Source of the DNA: Kitasatospora phosalacinea
GTDB lineage: Bacteria; Actinomycetota; Actinomycetes; Streptomycetales; Streptomycetaceae
Direction: 5' to 3'
Length of the DNA stretch: 64,000 nucleotides
Assembly (NCBI RefSeq): GCF_000716545.1
Contig: NZ_JNWZ01000007.1
Location: 62,001-126,000 of the forward strand
A program made the translations under genes and the position numbers. Under the pieces are notes generated by a model. It did no database searches, was not told the origin of the DNA, and saw only the letters and a program-made list of their open reading frames with translations. Positions 25,943-35,202 of the stretch are shown here, in pieces (the first letter of the stretch is position 1; each line of letters begins with the position of its first letter).

Positions 25943-26075
25943 CACGGCCCCTCTCGCCCTGCCCGTCCCGTACCGCACAGCGGTGTCCCCCCCAAGCCAT
26001 GCCCCGCCCCGGCCCCGGGGAACCAACCGGCCCGGTGCGGGGGGCGCACGTGCCGGGTGGCATCATCGCCGGGTC

Positions 26076-26735
26076 GTGACGGTTCGTGCGCGGGCGGGAG
26101 TGGTTCCGGTGGGATGGCAGTGGTGGCGCGGGAAGCGGCGCGCGGAGCGGGACGGGCAGTCGGTGTCGCGGGTGGCGGCCGGGGCGTCCTACCGGCCGCC
26201 GGACGGGGAACTGGTCGCGATGCTGGCTGCCGCGGAGGCCGGGGACGACGTCGCGATGGGCGACCTGGGGACGGTGTACTACTCGAACGGCGAGCAGAAG
26301 GCCGCGCTGTACTGGTGGGAGCGCTCCTGGGCGGCCGGGAACACCGTCTCCGGGTACAACCTGGGCGCGCACCACTCGGCGGCCGGGGACGGCAACCGGG
26401 CCCAGGTGATCTGGGAGCAGGTCGCCGCCCTCGGCGACCCCGACGCCATGCTGGGCCTGGTCAAGCAGGCCCTGGAACGCGGCGACGCGGCCGGGGTGGA
26501 CCGCTGGGCGCCGGAGATCCTGGCCCAGGACCAGGCGTTCCCGATCACCGCCCTGGGCGTGGCCTTCCGCGACGACGGCGACCTCGACCGGGCCGTGCAC
26601 GCCTTCCGGCGCGCGGAGGAACTGGGCGACGCCTACGCCATGGAGTACCGGGCCCGGCTCCTCGCCGACCAGGGCCGCACCGCCGAGGCCGTGGCCCTGC
26701 TGGAGAAGGCCGCGACCGCGCAGCGGATGCTCTGA
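26076..26735 (+). CDS. TPR/Sel1-like repeat protein
   Basis: A 219-residue soluble protein of helical repeats: AMGDLGTVYYSNGEQKAALYWWERS, TVSGYNLGAHHSAAGDGNRAQV, ITALGVAFRDDGDLDRAVHA and AMEYRARLLADQGRTAEAVALLE-type units. It is probably a protein-protein interaction scaffold. Start is taken as the GTG at 26076, the first after the divergent GH13 gene; a GTG at 26103 is an alternative. No catalytic motif is present. Confidence 0.65.
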   Translation: MTVRARAGVVPVGWQWWRGKRRAERDGQSVSRVAAGASYRPPDGELVAMLAAAEAGDDVAMGDLGTVYYSNGEQKAALYWWERSWAAGNTVSGYNLGAHHSAAGDGNRAQVIWEQVAALGDPDAMLGLVKQALERGDAAGVDRWAPEILAQDQAFPITALGVAFRDDGDLDRAVHAFRRAEELGDAYAMEYRARLLADQGRTAEAVALLEKAATAQRML

Positions 26736-26963
26736 GCGGCCGCCCGGCAGGGGGCGGAGGTGCTGACGGCGGCAGTGGCGGAGCGGCACGGCGAGCAGGT
26801 CGCGGCGGTGGTCGCGGACGCGCTGGGCTCCGATCCGCTGGAGACCGCGCTGCCCGCGAAGCTCCCCGGACTCCCCGCCCGGCTCCGCGGCCGGGTCAGG
26901 CCGTCCGTCCGAAAGGTGAGAAGGGGGCAGCGCGGTGCGGGGGCGGCCGTTAGGGTGCGTGAC
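26736..26963. other. intergenic stretch before the leader peptide
   Basis: About 230 bases with no firm gene. A frame from a GTG at 26760 is open through the leader peptide to 27038 (92 codons); its first 45 residues look faintly protein-like but lack a ribosome-binding site or known family. TAGGGT at 26951-26956 is a candidate -10 for a nearly leaderless transcript of the small ORF that follows. Confidence 0.4.
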
Positions 26964-27038
26964 ATGACCCTGCTGGTGAGCCGCCGCCATGTCGACCATG
27001 GCCGTGCCACCACGACGGGTTGTCGCCGCGTCGGCTGA
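26964..27038 (+). CDS. putative actinobacterial leader peptide (uORF), 24 residues
   Basis: The product is MTLLVSRRHVDHGRATTTGC plus four residues. It resembles the family of very small actinobacterial leader peptides with the pattern L-x-x-R-R-H-V-D followed by a small-residue stretch and a terminal Cys. These are thought to act as cis attenuators, best known before sulfur-metabolism genes. A candidate -10 lies only a few bases before the ATG, so the transcript may be nearly leaderless. The downstream gene is a secreted propeller protein, not a sulfur gene, which is unusual. Confidence 0.6.
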   Translation: MTLLVSRRHVDHGRATTTGCRRVG

Positions 27039-27192
27039 CGCGGCCCGCACCCCTCCCCTCCCGTCGAGGGCCGCTCACGCATTCCGCCGAGCGGCCCCGC
27101 GCTTCCCCCGTCCCCGGTGCCGTGTGCCGTTCGGCGTCCACTTCCTTCCGCTCCCGGCGGAAGGACCCCGCCTCCCGGAACAGGACCCCGCC

Positions 27193-28599
27193 ATGCGCAC
27201 CCGCCTGCTGCTCCCCGCCCTCGCCCTGGCCGCGGCGCTCGCCGCCACGGCCTTCGGGCCGCTGCCGCCGCAGAACCCGGCCACCGCCCCGAACGGCAAC
27301 GCCGGGATGCACGGCGACTCCGCGTCCAGCGACACCACCCCGTACGCCGGGCCGGGCACCGGCGCCGTCAAGTGGAGCCGCACCGCGCTCGCCTCCGCCT
27401 GCCCCACCGTCACGGTCGGGCAGGACGGCTACCCGGTCGCGCTGTGCACCACGATCTTCGGCCAGACCCCGACCGTGCACCTGCTCGACCCGGCCGACGG
27501 CGACGACCTGGCCTCGCTGGAACTCCCCAAGGGCGCGCTGTTCGGCGGCGTGTACGCCTACCTCGACCAGAGTGACCGGCTGGTGGGCGTCGACGGCAAC
27601 GACAACCTGCTGCGGATCGGCCACCACCGCACCAGCGGCGGCGGCTGGCAGTTGACGGTCGACCAGAGCACCCCGCTGGCCGGCGCGGTACCGTCCGGCG
27701 ACAACATCGTCGGCCTCAGCCCCGGCTGGGACGGCAAGGTCTGGTTCGCCACCGGCGGCGGCGTGATCGGCACCGCCGACACCGCCACCGGCGCGGTCCG
27801 CACCCTGGCCACCGGCGAGGGCGTCGCCAACAGCATCTCCACCGTCCCCGGCCACACCGCCGTCGCCACCGACCACGCCCTGTACCTGCTCGGCCAGAGC
27901 GCGGACGGCACGCCCGTCGTGCAGTGGCGCGCCCCGTACGACCGCGGCCCCGGTCGCAAGCCCGGCCAGCTCAGCTGGGGCACCGGCGCCACGCCCGGCT
28001 TCTTCGGCCCCGGCGACGGCACCGAGTACGTCACCATCACCGACAACGCCGCGCCGCACGAGAACCTGCTGGTCTACAGGGTGGACGCCGGGCCGGCGCC
28101 GGTCTGCACCACGCCCGTGCTCACCAAGTGGGCCGCCAGCGGCACCGAGGACGCGGTGATCGCCTCCGGCCGCAGCGTCTTCGTCACCAACACCTACGGC
28201 TACCCGTACCCGGCGCTGCCCGCGGGCGCGCCCGCCAGCGTCCCGTCCTCGGCCTCCTACCAGGGCGGCCTGGCCCGGGTCGACCTGAACGCGAGCGGCA
28301 CCGGCTGCACCACCGTGTGGGAGAGCGACGTCAAGTCGGCGGCGCTGCCCCGGCTCTCGCTCGGCGACGACCTGATCTACACCGTCACCGTCAGCGGCCC
28401 CACCGACTCGATCGGCACCCAGACCTTCGCCACCTACTCGCACGCCGTGATCGACCCGGCCACCGGCGCCAAGGTCGCCGGCGGCTCCTTCGGCATCGGA
28501 CTGCTGTACAACCCGCTGCAGATGACCGGCACCACCGCGCCCGACGGCACCCTCTACCAGGGCACCGAGACCGGCGTGCTGCGCATCACCAGGAAGTAG
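27193..28599 (+). CDS. secreted beta-propeller-like protein of unknown function
   Basis: A 468-residue exported protein. The Sec signal peptide is MRTRLLLPALALAAALAATA, then come Asn/Gly-rich residues and repeated propeller-type strands (GYPVALCTTIFGQTPTVHLL, GWDGKVWFATGGGVIG, DGTLYQGTETGVLRI). Cysteines at CPTVTVG, CTTIFG, CTTPVL and CTTVW may form disulfides outside the cell. The frame is open to 26989, overlapping the leader peptide, but the ATG at 27193 places the signal peptide first. It carries no catalytic motif I can name. A strong terminator follows. Confidence 0.75.
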   Translation: MRTRLLLPALALAAALAATAFGPLPPQNPATAPNGNAGMHGDSASSDTTPYAGPGTGAVKWSRTALASACPTVTVGQDGYPVALCTTIFGQTPTVHLLDPADGDDLASLELPKGALFGGVYAYLDQSDRLVGVDGNDNLLRIGHHRTSGGGWQLTVDQSTPLAGAVPSGDNIVGLSPGWDGKVWFATGGGVIGTADTATGAVRTLATGEGVANSISTVPGHTAVATDHALYLLGQSADGTPVVQWRAPYDRGPGRKPGQLSWGTGATPGFFGPGDGTEYVTITDNAAPHENLLVYRVDAGPAPVCTTPVLTKWAASGTEDAVIASGRSVFVTNTYGYPYPALPAGAPASVPSSASYQGGLARVDLNASGTGCTTVWESDVKSAALPRLSLGDDLIYTVTVSGPTDSIGTQTFATYSHAVIDPATGAKVAGGSFGIGLLYNPLQMTGTTAPDGTLYQGTETGVLRITRK

Positions 28600-28613
28600 C
28601 GCCCGCACGGCGG

Positions 28614-28647
28614 GAAGGGCCCCGGGGCGGGTTCCCCGGGGCCCTTC
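28614..28647 (+). terminator. terminator before the hydrazine cluster
   Basis: Arms of 14 bp at 28614-28627 and 28634-28647 are exact complements around a 6-base loop, 14 bp after the propeller gene's stop. It isolates the next operon from upstream transcription. Confidence 0.8.
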
Positions 28648-28783
28648 GCGCGCCCGTCCGGAAATTCCCCCGCCGCCGGGAAGCCCGCCCTACCTGCCGG
28701 GAACCCCGGCTTCCTAGATTCCTCGTCGCGACAGAGGCACGACAACCGGCCCTGGACGAAACCGAGTTCACGAGGGGGAAAGT

Positions 28784-30070
28784 GTGGCTGACCTAGAGGT
28801 GGGCGTACTGGCGATCGGCGCCGGCCCGGCGAACCTGGCCCTCGCCGCCGCGATCGAGGAGAGCGGATCGGCCGAACTGGCCGAGCGCACCCTGCTGTTG
28901 GAACAGGCACCGGACATCAAGTGGCAGCGCGACCTGCTGATGCCCTGGGCCCGCAGCCAGGTCTCCTTCCTGAAGGACCTGGTGACGCTGCGCGACCCGC
29001 GCAGCCGCTTCTCGTTCCTCAACTTCCTGCACCAGCACGACCGGCTGGACCAGTTCATCAACCTGGGCACCTTCCACCCGCACCGCTGGGAGTTCTCCGA
29101 CTACCTCCAGTGGGTCGCCCACTCGCTGGAGAAGGTGCGGATCCGCTACGACGCCAAGGTCGTCGCCGCCGAACCGCGGCACGACGCCGACGGCAAGCTC
29201 ACCGGCTGGCAGGTCACCCTCGCCGACGGCGACACCATCCGCTGCCGCGACCTGGTCGTCGGCGCCGGCCGCGACATGCACATCCCGCCGGTCTTCGCCG
29301 ACCTGCCCGCCGAGAAGGTCATCCACAGCGCCCGCTTCCGCAGCCGGATCAACGCCGTCGACAAGGACGCCCCGCTGCGCACCGTGGTGATCGGCGGCGC
29401 GCAGAGCGCCGCCGAGATGTTCATGGCGCTGTACGAGAACCTGCCGAACTCCACCGTCACCATGCTGGTCCGCTCGATCGGCCTGCAGAACTACCAGACC
29501 AGCAAGTTCGTCAACGAGCTGTTCTACCCGTCCTTCGTGGACGAGTTCTACGACGCCCCCGCCGAGACCCGCGCCCAGCTCCTCGACGAGATGCGGTTCA
29601 CCAACTACGCGGCGCTCGCCCCGCCGTTCCTCGACGAGCTCTACATGCTGCTCTACCGGGAGCGGATGACCGGCACCGGCCGGGCCGAGGTCCGGGCGAT
29701 GACCGAGGTGCTCGCCGCCCGCGAGGAGGACGGCGAGGTGGTCCTCGACCTGCGCGACCGGCGCACCGGCAAGGTCACCGAGCAGCGCTGCGACCTCGTC
29801 CTGCTCGGCACCGGCTACGACAGCCGGATGCCCTCGCTGGTACGGGAGTTGACCGAGAAGGCCGGGCTGCCCGAGGTCACCGTCAGCCGCGACTACCGGG
29901 TCGACCTGGGGGCCGGCACCGACGCCGCGCTGTACCTCCAGGGCGTCAACGAGGCCACCCACGGCATCGCCGACTCGCTGATCAGCGTGCTCGCCCACCG
30001 GGCCCGCGACATCACCGGCGACCTGCTGGAGCGCCACGGCCTGAACGCCCTCGCGGCGGGCGGACGCTGA
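28784..30070 (+). CDS. L-ornithine/L-lysine N-monooxygenase (SidA/IucD/PvdA family)
   Basis: A 428-residue flavin N-hydroxylase. The FAD motif is LAIGAGPANLALAAAIE (residues 8-24), where Asn is typical of the family. The substrate/FAD segment is SQVSFLKDLVTLRDPRSRFSF (about 60-80), the NADPH motif VVIGGAQSAAEMF (about 205) and the C-terminal signature ATHGIADSLISVLAHRA. It oxidises the side-chain amine of ornithine or lysine to the hydroxylamine; which one cannot be told here. No siderophore synthetase is present. The next two genes are those used with N6-hydroxylysine to build hydrazinoacetic acid, so lysine is favoured. It starts at a GTG behind GAGGGGGAA and heads a nine-gene operon. Confidence 0.88.
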   Translation: MADLEVGVLAIGAGPANLALAAAIEESGSAELAERTLLLEQAPDIKWQRDLLMPWARSQVSFLKDLVTLRDPRSRFSFLNFLHQHDRLDQFINLGTFHPHRWEFSDYLQWVAHSLEKVRIRYDAKVVAAEPRHDADGKLTGWQVTLADGDTIRCRDLVVGAGRDMHIPPVFADLPAEKVIHSARFRSRINAVDKDAPLRTVVIGGAQSAAEMFMALYENLPNSTVTMLVRSIGLQNYQTSKFVNELFYPSFVDEFYDAPAETRAQLLDEMRFTNYAALAPPFLDELYMLLYRERMTGTGRAEVRAMTEVLAAREEDGEVVLDLRDRRTGKVTEQRCDLVLLGTGYDSRMPSLVRELTEKAGLPEVTVSRDYRVDLGAGTDAALYLQGVNEATHGIADSLISVLAHRARDITGDLLERHGLNALAAGGR

Positions 30071-31617
30071 TGGCCGCGCTGCTGGTGATCGCCCCCGGCC
30101 CCACCGCCAACGGCGACCTGCACCTGGGCCACCTGGCCGGCCCGTTCCTGTCCGCCGACGTGTGCGCCCGCTACGCCCGCGCCACCGGCCGCGACACCCT
30201 GTTCGGCACCGGTGTGCACTTCACCCAGAACTACATCGTCACCACCGCCCGCCGGCTCGGCGAACAGCCCGAGGAGCTGCGGCAGCGAGCCGCCGAACAG
30301 GTCGAGGCGACCCTCGCTGCGGCCGGCATCGTCCCCGACGGCTTCGTCCGGTTCGACGAGCGCTACCTCAAGACCGTCCGCACCTTCTTCGAACGGCTGC
30401 ACAGCGAAGGCCACTTGAGGCTGCGCAAGGTCAAGTTCCCGTACCTGCCCGCCACCGGCGAGTACCTCACCGACGCGTACGTCCGCGGCGGCTGCCCGGT
30501 CTGCCTGGCCGAGGGCTGCGCCGGGCTGTGCGAGAGCTGCGGCCACTGGATCGCCTCCGGCGAGTTGCTCGAACCGCGCTCCACCCGGCACCCCGAACTC
30601 CCGGTCGAACTGCGGGAGAAGGAGGTCCTGGTCCTCCCGCTGGAGAAGCAGCGACCGGCGCTGGCCAGCTACTTCGCCCGGATCGCCCCCACCATGCGGC
30701 CCCGACTCGCCCAGCTGATCGAGGAGTTGATGGCCGGCCGGCTGCCCGACTACCCGATCACGCTGCCCATCGACTGGGGCATCCCCGCCCCGTTCGCCGA
30801 GACCCCCGGCCAGGTGCTGTACGCCGACACCGAGGCCGTCGCCTGGAGCCTGCACACCATCGCGCTGGCCGCCGAGTCGCGCGGCGAGGTCCCCGGCGAC
30901 GAGGAACGGCACTGGGCGCTGGAGGCCGGCCCCGAAGTCGCCTACTTCTTCGGCTCCGACGCCGGCTTCGCCTTCGCCCTGGCCGGCACCGCCATGCTGC
31001 TCGCCCTCGGCGGACTCGCCCTGCCCGCGCACTTCGTCACCAACGAGTTCTACGAGCTCGACAGCGACAAGTTCTCCACCAGCCGCGGCCACGTCGTCAC
31101 CGGACGCCAGCTCATCGCCGAAGTCCCGCGCGACCTGGTCCGCTACTACCTGGCCGCCACCGGCCCCGACTACCAGCGCACCAACTTCACCCGCGCCGCC
31201 ATGGACCGGGTCTGCGGACAGCGCCTGGTCGAACCCTGGAACCGGGTCGCCGCCAAGGCCGAGGCGTACCTCGACCGCGGCCCGCTGCCCGTCAGCGCCC
31301 GCTCCCGGCACGCCGCCGCACTCAGCGCCGAACGCTTCGCCGCCGCCCTGCGCCCGCGCCGCTTCAGCCTCAGCACCGCCGCCTTCACCCTCACCGAACA
31401 GCTCGGCCGGCTCGACCGCTGGGAGGTCACCGACACCGACGCCGGCGACTTCTGGCACGAACTCGACCTGTTCCTGCGCTGCGCCGCCCCGCTGCTGGTC
31501 GACCTCGCCGCCGAGGGCCTGCCCGACACCGCGATCCCCGCCGAGCACACCGCCACCACCGTCCGCCCCCGCGCCCTGCCCCGACTGGCGGCCAGAGTGC
31601 GCGGCGGCGGACGGTGA
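30070..31617 (+). CDS. MetRS-like enzyme of hydrazine biosynthesis (standalone)
   Basis: A 515-residue class I aminoacyl-tRNA-synthetase homologue related to methionyl-tRNA synthetase. HLGH is at residues 18-21, a zinc knuckle CPVCLAEGC and CESCG at about 143-160, and KFSTS at 334-338. In the characterised hydrazine synthetases (Spb40 of the s56-p1 pathway) a MetRS-like domain activates an amino acid as its adenylate, the N-hydroxylamino acid attacks it, and a fused cupin rearranges the ester to an N-N bond. Here no cupin is fused; a free cupin is at 41562-41912. Start overlaps the previous stop by one base. A housekeeping metG is ruled out by the context. Confidence 0.85.
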   Translation: MAALLVIAPGPTANGDLHLGHLAGPFLSADVCARYARATGRDTLFGTGVHFTQNYIVTTARRLGEQPEELRQRAAEQVEATLAAAGIVPDGFVRFDERYLKTVRTFFERLHSEGHLRLRKVKFPYLPATGEYLTDAYVRGGCPVCLAEGCAGLCESCGHWIASGELLEPRSTRHPELPVELREKEVLVLPLEKQRPALASYFARIAPTMRPRLAQLIEELMAGRLPDYPITLPIDWGIPAPFAETPGQVLYADTEAVAWSLHTIALAAESRGEVPGDEERHWALEAGPEVAYFFGSDAGFAFALAGTAMLLALGGLALPAHFVTNEFYELDSDKFSTSRGHVVTGRQLIAEVPRDLVRYYLAATGPDYQRTNFTRAAMDRVCGQRLVEPWNRVAAKAEAYLDRGPLPVSARSRHAAALSAERFAAALRPRRFSLSTAAFTLTEQLGRLDRWEVTDTDAGDFWHELDLFLRCAAPLLVDLAAEGLPDTAIPAEHTATTVRPRALPRLAARVRGGGR

Positions 31618-32666
31618 GCAGCACCGCCGCGCACGTCCTGGTGGTCGGCGCGGGCGTCACCGGCCTGCTCACCGCGGTCGCCTGCGCCCGGGCCGGCCAC
31701 CGGGTCACCGTGCTGGAACGCGGCCCGCTGCCCAACCCCGACGCCACCTCGCACGACCAGCACCGCGCCATCCGCACCCTGCTGCCCGGCGACCCCGACG
31801 GCACCGCCCGCCGGCTCGACGCGCACCGCCACTGGCAGGACCTGGAGACCCTGTTCGGCACCCCGCTGTACCGCCGGGTCGGCACGCTCACCGCCCACCC
31901 CGCCGACCGCCTCGACGAACTGCTCGCCGAGGCCGACAAGTCCGGCGTCCCCGTCGACCTGCCGGCGGCGGCCGGGCTCCCGCCCCTGGGACTGCCGCCC
32001 GGCACCGTCGGGGTGCGCGAGCTCACCGGCGGCGTCCTGCTCGCCGACCGGGTGCTGCACGCAGCCGCCCGCTGGCTCACCGCCCGGCCCGGCGTGGTGC
32101 TGCGCCCGCACAGCACCGTCCGCTCGGTGTTCACCGGCTCCGGCCGGATCGTGCTGGACACCGGCGAGGTGCTCCGCGCCGACCTCGCCCTGCTGGCCGG
32201 CGGCCCCTGGACGCGCCGGCTCGCCGACAGCCCCGTCACCCTGCACCGGCAGACCATGCTCTACCTGCGCCGCCCCGCCGGGGACGACCGCTGGGACGAC
32301 GCGCCCGCCGCCGGCGGCCTCGGCCGCGCGGGCCGCGGCTGGGTGCTGCCGCCCGGCGCCGGCACCCTGCTCAAACTCAGCTCCGACACGGTGTGCCGCC
32401 CCGTCGCGGACACCGACAGCACCGGCGAGGACCAGCGGCCCCACCTGGACCGGCTGGCCGCCGAGGGCATCCTGCCGGACCTGGAGCGCTACCCCGTGGC
32501 CGGCGTCCGGGTCTGCCACTACACCGCGGACACCGCCACCGGCGGCCCGCTGCTCACCCGGGTCTCCCCGGGCCTGTGGACCCGCGCCGCCTGCGGCGGC
32601 GGCGGGTTCTCCACCGCTCCGCTGGTCGCGGAACGCATCGCCAAGGCAGTGAAGGAGGCGGCATGA
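31614..32666 (+). CDS. DAO-family FAD oxidoreductase, hydrazinoacetate-forming (Spb39-like)
   Basis: A 350-residue D-amino-acid/glycine-oxidase-fold flavoprotein. VLVVGAGVTGLLTAVACARA is at residues 8-27, with typical DAO segments LTGGVLLADRVLHAAARWL and the C-terminal YTADTATGGPLLTRV. In the s56-p1 pathway the equivalent enzyme oxidatively cleaves N6-(carboxymethylamino)lysine to release hydrazinoacetic acid. Position directly behind the N-hydroxylase and MetRS-like genes supports that role. It starts at a GTG overlapping the previous stop by 4 bp. The Gly-rich end CGGGGFSTAPL is the FAD-binding tail. Confidence 0.82.
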   Translation: MSSTAAHVLVVGAGVTGLLTAVACARAGHRVTVLERGPLPNPDATSHDQHRAIRTLLPGDPDGTARRLDAHRHWQDLETLFGTPLYRRVGTLTAHPADRLDELLAEADKSGVPVDLPAAAGLPPLGLPPGTVGVRELTGGVLLADRVLHAAARWLTARPGVVLRPHSTVRSVFTGSGRIVLDTGEVLRADLALLAGGPWTRRLADSPVTLHRQTMLYLRRPAGDDRWDDAPAAGGLGRAGRGWVLPPGAGTLLKLSSDTVCRPVADTDSTGEDQRPHLDRLAAEGILPDLERYPVAGVRVCHYTADTATGGPLLTRVSPGLWTRAACGGGGFSTAPLVAERIAKAVKEAA

Positions 32667-33937
32667 CCGACGACGACAGGCCACCGATCGGCGTCCTCGA
32701 CACGCTCAGGGCCACCCCGGCCACCGTCCGCTACCTGCTCGGCGGCGTCCTGGTCAACCAGCTCGGCGCGTTCGTCCAGACCTTCCTGGTTCTCTACCTG
32801 ACGCACCGGAACATGTCGGGCGGCACCGCGGGCCTGGCGCTCGGCGCGTACAGCCTGGGCACCGCCGTCGGCACCGTGCTGGGCGGCGAGGCCACCCACC
32901 GGCTCGGCGCCCGCACCACCATCGTGGTCGCGATGGCCGGCTCGGCGCCGCTGGTCGCGGTGCTGCCGCTGCTGGCCCGCCCCGGGCTGCTGGTGCCGCT
33001 GCTGCTCGCCGTCGCCGGGGCCGGGCTGTTCGCCCAGGCGTACCGGCCGGCCGCGTCGGTGCTGCTCAGCGACCTGATGCCGGACCGCTACCACGTGATG
33101 GCGTTCTCGATGATGCGGATCGCCCTCAACGTCGGCGCCGCGCTCGCCCCGCTGATCGCCGCCGGGGTGATCCTGCTCGACTGGGACCTGCTGTTCTGGA
33201 TCGACGGCGCCACCACCCTGCTCTACGCGGCCCTCGCCTACCGGCTGCTGCCCAGGCACGCGGTGCCCGAGCCGGAGGTCCGGGAGACCTCCGAGCGCCG
33301 GGCCACCGGCCGGGCCGCGTACGCGGCGATGCTGCGCGACCGGGCCTACCTGGCGTACCTGGCCGCGATCACGCTCGGCACGCTCACCTACGTGCAGTCC
33401 TCGGTCTCGCTGCCGCTGGAGATCGTCCGCGACGGCTACCCGACCTGGCTGTACAGCGCGGTGCTGGCCACCTCCTCGGTCATCCTGATCAGCTGCGAGC
33501 TGAAGATCACCGCGTACATCACCCGGATCCCCACCTACCTGGCGGTCGGCGCGGGCCACGCGCTGAACGCGGTCGGGCTGGCGGTGTACGGGCTGGCGGT
33601 GCACTCCGGGGCGTTCGTGCTGCTCGGCGCGGTGGTCTACGTCGCCGGGCTGATGACGGCGGCGCCCAGCATGTTCGCCCACCCGGCGACCTTCCCGTCC
33701 CACCTCAAGGCCCGCTACCTCGCCGCCATGCACGCCGTCACCGGCCTGGCCGGGGCGGTCGCCCCGCTGTTCGGCGTCTACCTGTGGGAGCGGTTCGGCC
33801 AGGGCTTCTGGGCGATGGCCGGACTGACGGCCGCCGCGGCCGGCGCGCTCGCGGTGTACGGCGTCAAGCGCGACGCGGACCGGCGGGCCGCCGAGACCGC
33901 CGCCGAGCCCGTCGAGCCGGTCGGGGGCGCGGCATGA
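32663..33937 (+). CDS. MFS transporter (exporter of the hydrazine product)
   Basis: A 424-residue membrane protein with twelve hydrophobic segments of the major facilitator superfamily. The loop between segments 2 and 3 is GGEATHRLGARTTIV, a variant of the MFS A-motif. It starts at an ATG overlapping the flavoenzyme stop by 4 bp, so it is part of the biosynthetic operon. Export and self-protection are the likely roles, since hydrazines are reactive; the substrate is inferred from context only. Confidence 0.85.
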   Translation: MTDDDRPPIGVLDTLRATPATVRYLLGGVLVNQLGAFVQTFLVLYLTHRNMSGGTAGLALGAYSLGTAVGTVLGGEATHRLGARTTIVVAMAGSAPLVAVLPLLARPGLLVPLLLAVAGAGLFAQAYRPAASVLLSDLMPDRYHVMAFSMMRIALNVGAALAPLIAAGVILLDWDLLFWIDGATTLLYAALAYRLLPRHAVPEPEVRETSERRATGRAAYAAMLRDRAYLAYLAAITLGTLTYVQSSVSLPLEIVRDGYPTWLYSAVLATSSVILISCELKITAYITRIPTYLAVGAGHALNAVGLAVYGLAVHSGAFVLLGAVVYVAGLMTAAPSMFAHPATFPSHLKARYLAAMHAVTGLAGAVAPLFGVYLWERFGQGFWAMAGLTAAAAGALAVYGVKRDADRRAAETAAEPVEPVGGAA

Positions 33938-35202
33938 GCGCCCGTCCCGTGCTGGTCGTCGGCTACGTCGCCTTCGCGGTGCCCGCGCTGGCCGCCCTCC
34001 AGGCCGCCGACTCGGTGGTCTACGTCGAGGAACCGGACGTCGCCCGCAAGCGGCACCTCGCCGACGCGGTCGAACGGATCGACTACGCCCGCGAGTTGAT
34101 CGAGTGGGAGTACCACCTGCCGGGCCGGGCGGACGCCTTCTTCGCCGCCCACCCCGGGCTCGACCCGGTCGCGGTGATCCCCGCCGTCGAGTACGCGGTG
34201 CCGTTCGCGGCCCGGCTCGCCGAGCGCTACGGGCTGCCCGGTGCGAGCCTGGGAGCGGCCCAACTGCTGCGCGACAAGCACCAGTTGCGGGTGGTGGCGG
34301 CCGCCGCCGGGATAGCCAACCCGGCCTCCGAGCCGGTCGCGAGCGCCGCCGAACTGGCCGGCTTCATGGCCCGGCACCCCGGCCCGGCCGTGCTCAAGCC
34401 CGCCAACCGGCAGGCCTCGGTCGGCACCCTGGTGGTCGGCGGCCCCGAGGAGGCCGAGGCCGCCTGGGCGTTCGGGCAGGCCCAGGACGAGGGCGTGTTC
34501 GTCCCCGACCGGCCGATCCCGCCCGCCATGCTGGCCGAACAGTACGTCGACGGGCCCGAGTTCAGCGTCGAGATGCTGGTCGCCGACGGCCGCCCGGTGT
34601 TCGCCAACACCACCGGCAAACTGCTCTACCCCGGCCCGCACCCGATCGAGTCCGGGCACACCGTCCCGGCCGAACTGCCCCACGAGACGCACGAGCTGCT
34701 GGCGAAGGAGACCGAACGGCTGGCCGCCGCCGTCGGCTTCGGCACCGGCGTGCTGCACTGCGAGTGGATCCTCGCCGACGGCGTCCCGGTGCTGGTCGAG
34801 TGCGCCGGACGGCTGCCCGGCGACTCCATCACCGACCTGATCGAGGCCGCCTACCCCGTCGAACTCACCGGCGCCTACTACGCGCTGATGCGCGGCGAGG
34901 ACCCGGGGCCGCTGCCCGCCAAGGCCGAACGCGCCGCCGCCGCCGCCTTCCTGGCCCCCGGCCGGCCCGGCACCGTCACCGCCGTGCACGGCCTGGACGC
35001 CGCCTCCGCCGCCGAGGGCGTGCGGCTCGCCGTGGTCGGCATCGGCCCCGGCCACCGCGCCGCCGCTCTGCGCAGCTCCTGGGACCGGGCCGGCATCGTC
35101 ACCACCCTCGCCGACACCCCCGCCGAGGCCCGCCGGCTCGCCGACGCCGCCGCCGCGCTGGTCCGGTTCGACCTCGACCCCCTTGCAGAGGAGGAATCAT
35201 GA
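33934..35202 (+). CDS. ATP-grasp carboxylate-amine ligase, first copy
   Basis: A 422-residue ATP-grasp enzyme. LRDKHQLRVVAAAAGI (about 107) opens the domain, then PAVLKPANRQASVGTLVV (about 150) with the ATP-binding Lys, AEQYVDGPEFSVEMLV (about 202), and the metal-binding end GVLHCEWILADG and LVECAGRLPGDSI (about 270-290). Such ligases join a carboxylate to an amine through an acyl phosphate. With a second copy directly behind it, a dipeptide- or tripeptide-like product containing the hydrazino acid is likely. Start overlaps the MFS stop (ATGA). Confidence 0.86.
   Translation: MSARPVLVVGYVAFAVPALAALQAADSVVYVEEPDVARKRHLADAVERIDYARELIEWEYHLPGRADAFFAAHPGLDPVAVIPAVEYAVPFAARLAERYGLPGASLGAAQLLRDKHQLRVVAAAAGIANPASEPVASAAELAGFMARHPGPAVLKPANRQASVGTLVVGGPEEAEAAWAFGQAQDEGVFVPDRPIPPAMLAEQYVDGPEFSVEMLVADGRPVFANTTGKLLYPGPHPIESGHTVPAELPHETHELLAKETERLAAAVGFGTGVLHCEWILADGVPVLVECAGRLPGDSITDLIEAAYPVELTGAYYALMRGEDPGPLPAKAERAAAAAFLAPGRPGTVTAVHGLDAASAAEGVRLAVVGIGPGHRAAALRSSWDRAGIVTTLADTPAEARRLADAAAALVRFDLDPLAEEES

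Noticed and set aside
26760..27038. A 92-codon frame that contains the leader peptide in frame
   Set aside because: GTG start lacks a ribosome-binding site; the leader-type ORF from 26964 explains the end better. The first part may still be a small gene.
28784..30070. Siderophore (hydroxamate) pathway as reading of the N-hydroxylase
   Set aside because: No IucA/IucC synthetase, NRPS, acyltransferase or iron box nearby; the MetRS-like and DAO genes fit hydrazine formation instead.
30070..31617. Housekeeping methionyl-tRNA synthetase
   Set aside because: Embedded in an overlapping operon with N-hydroxylase and DAO genes; most likely a biosynthetic paralogue.
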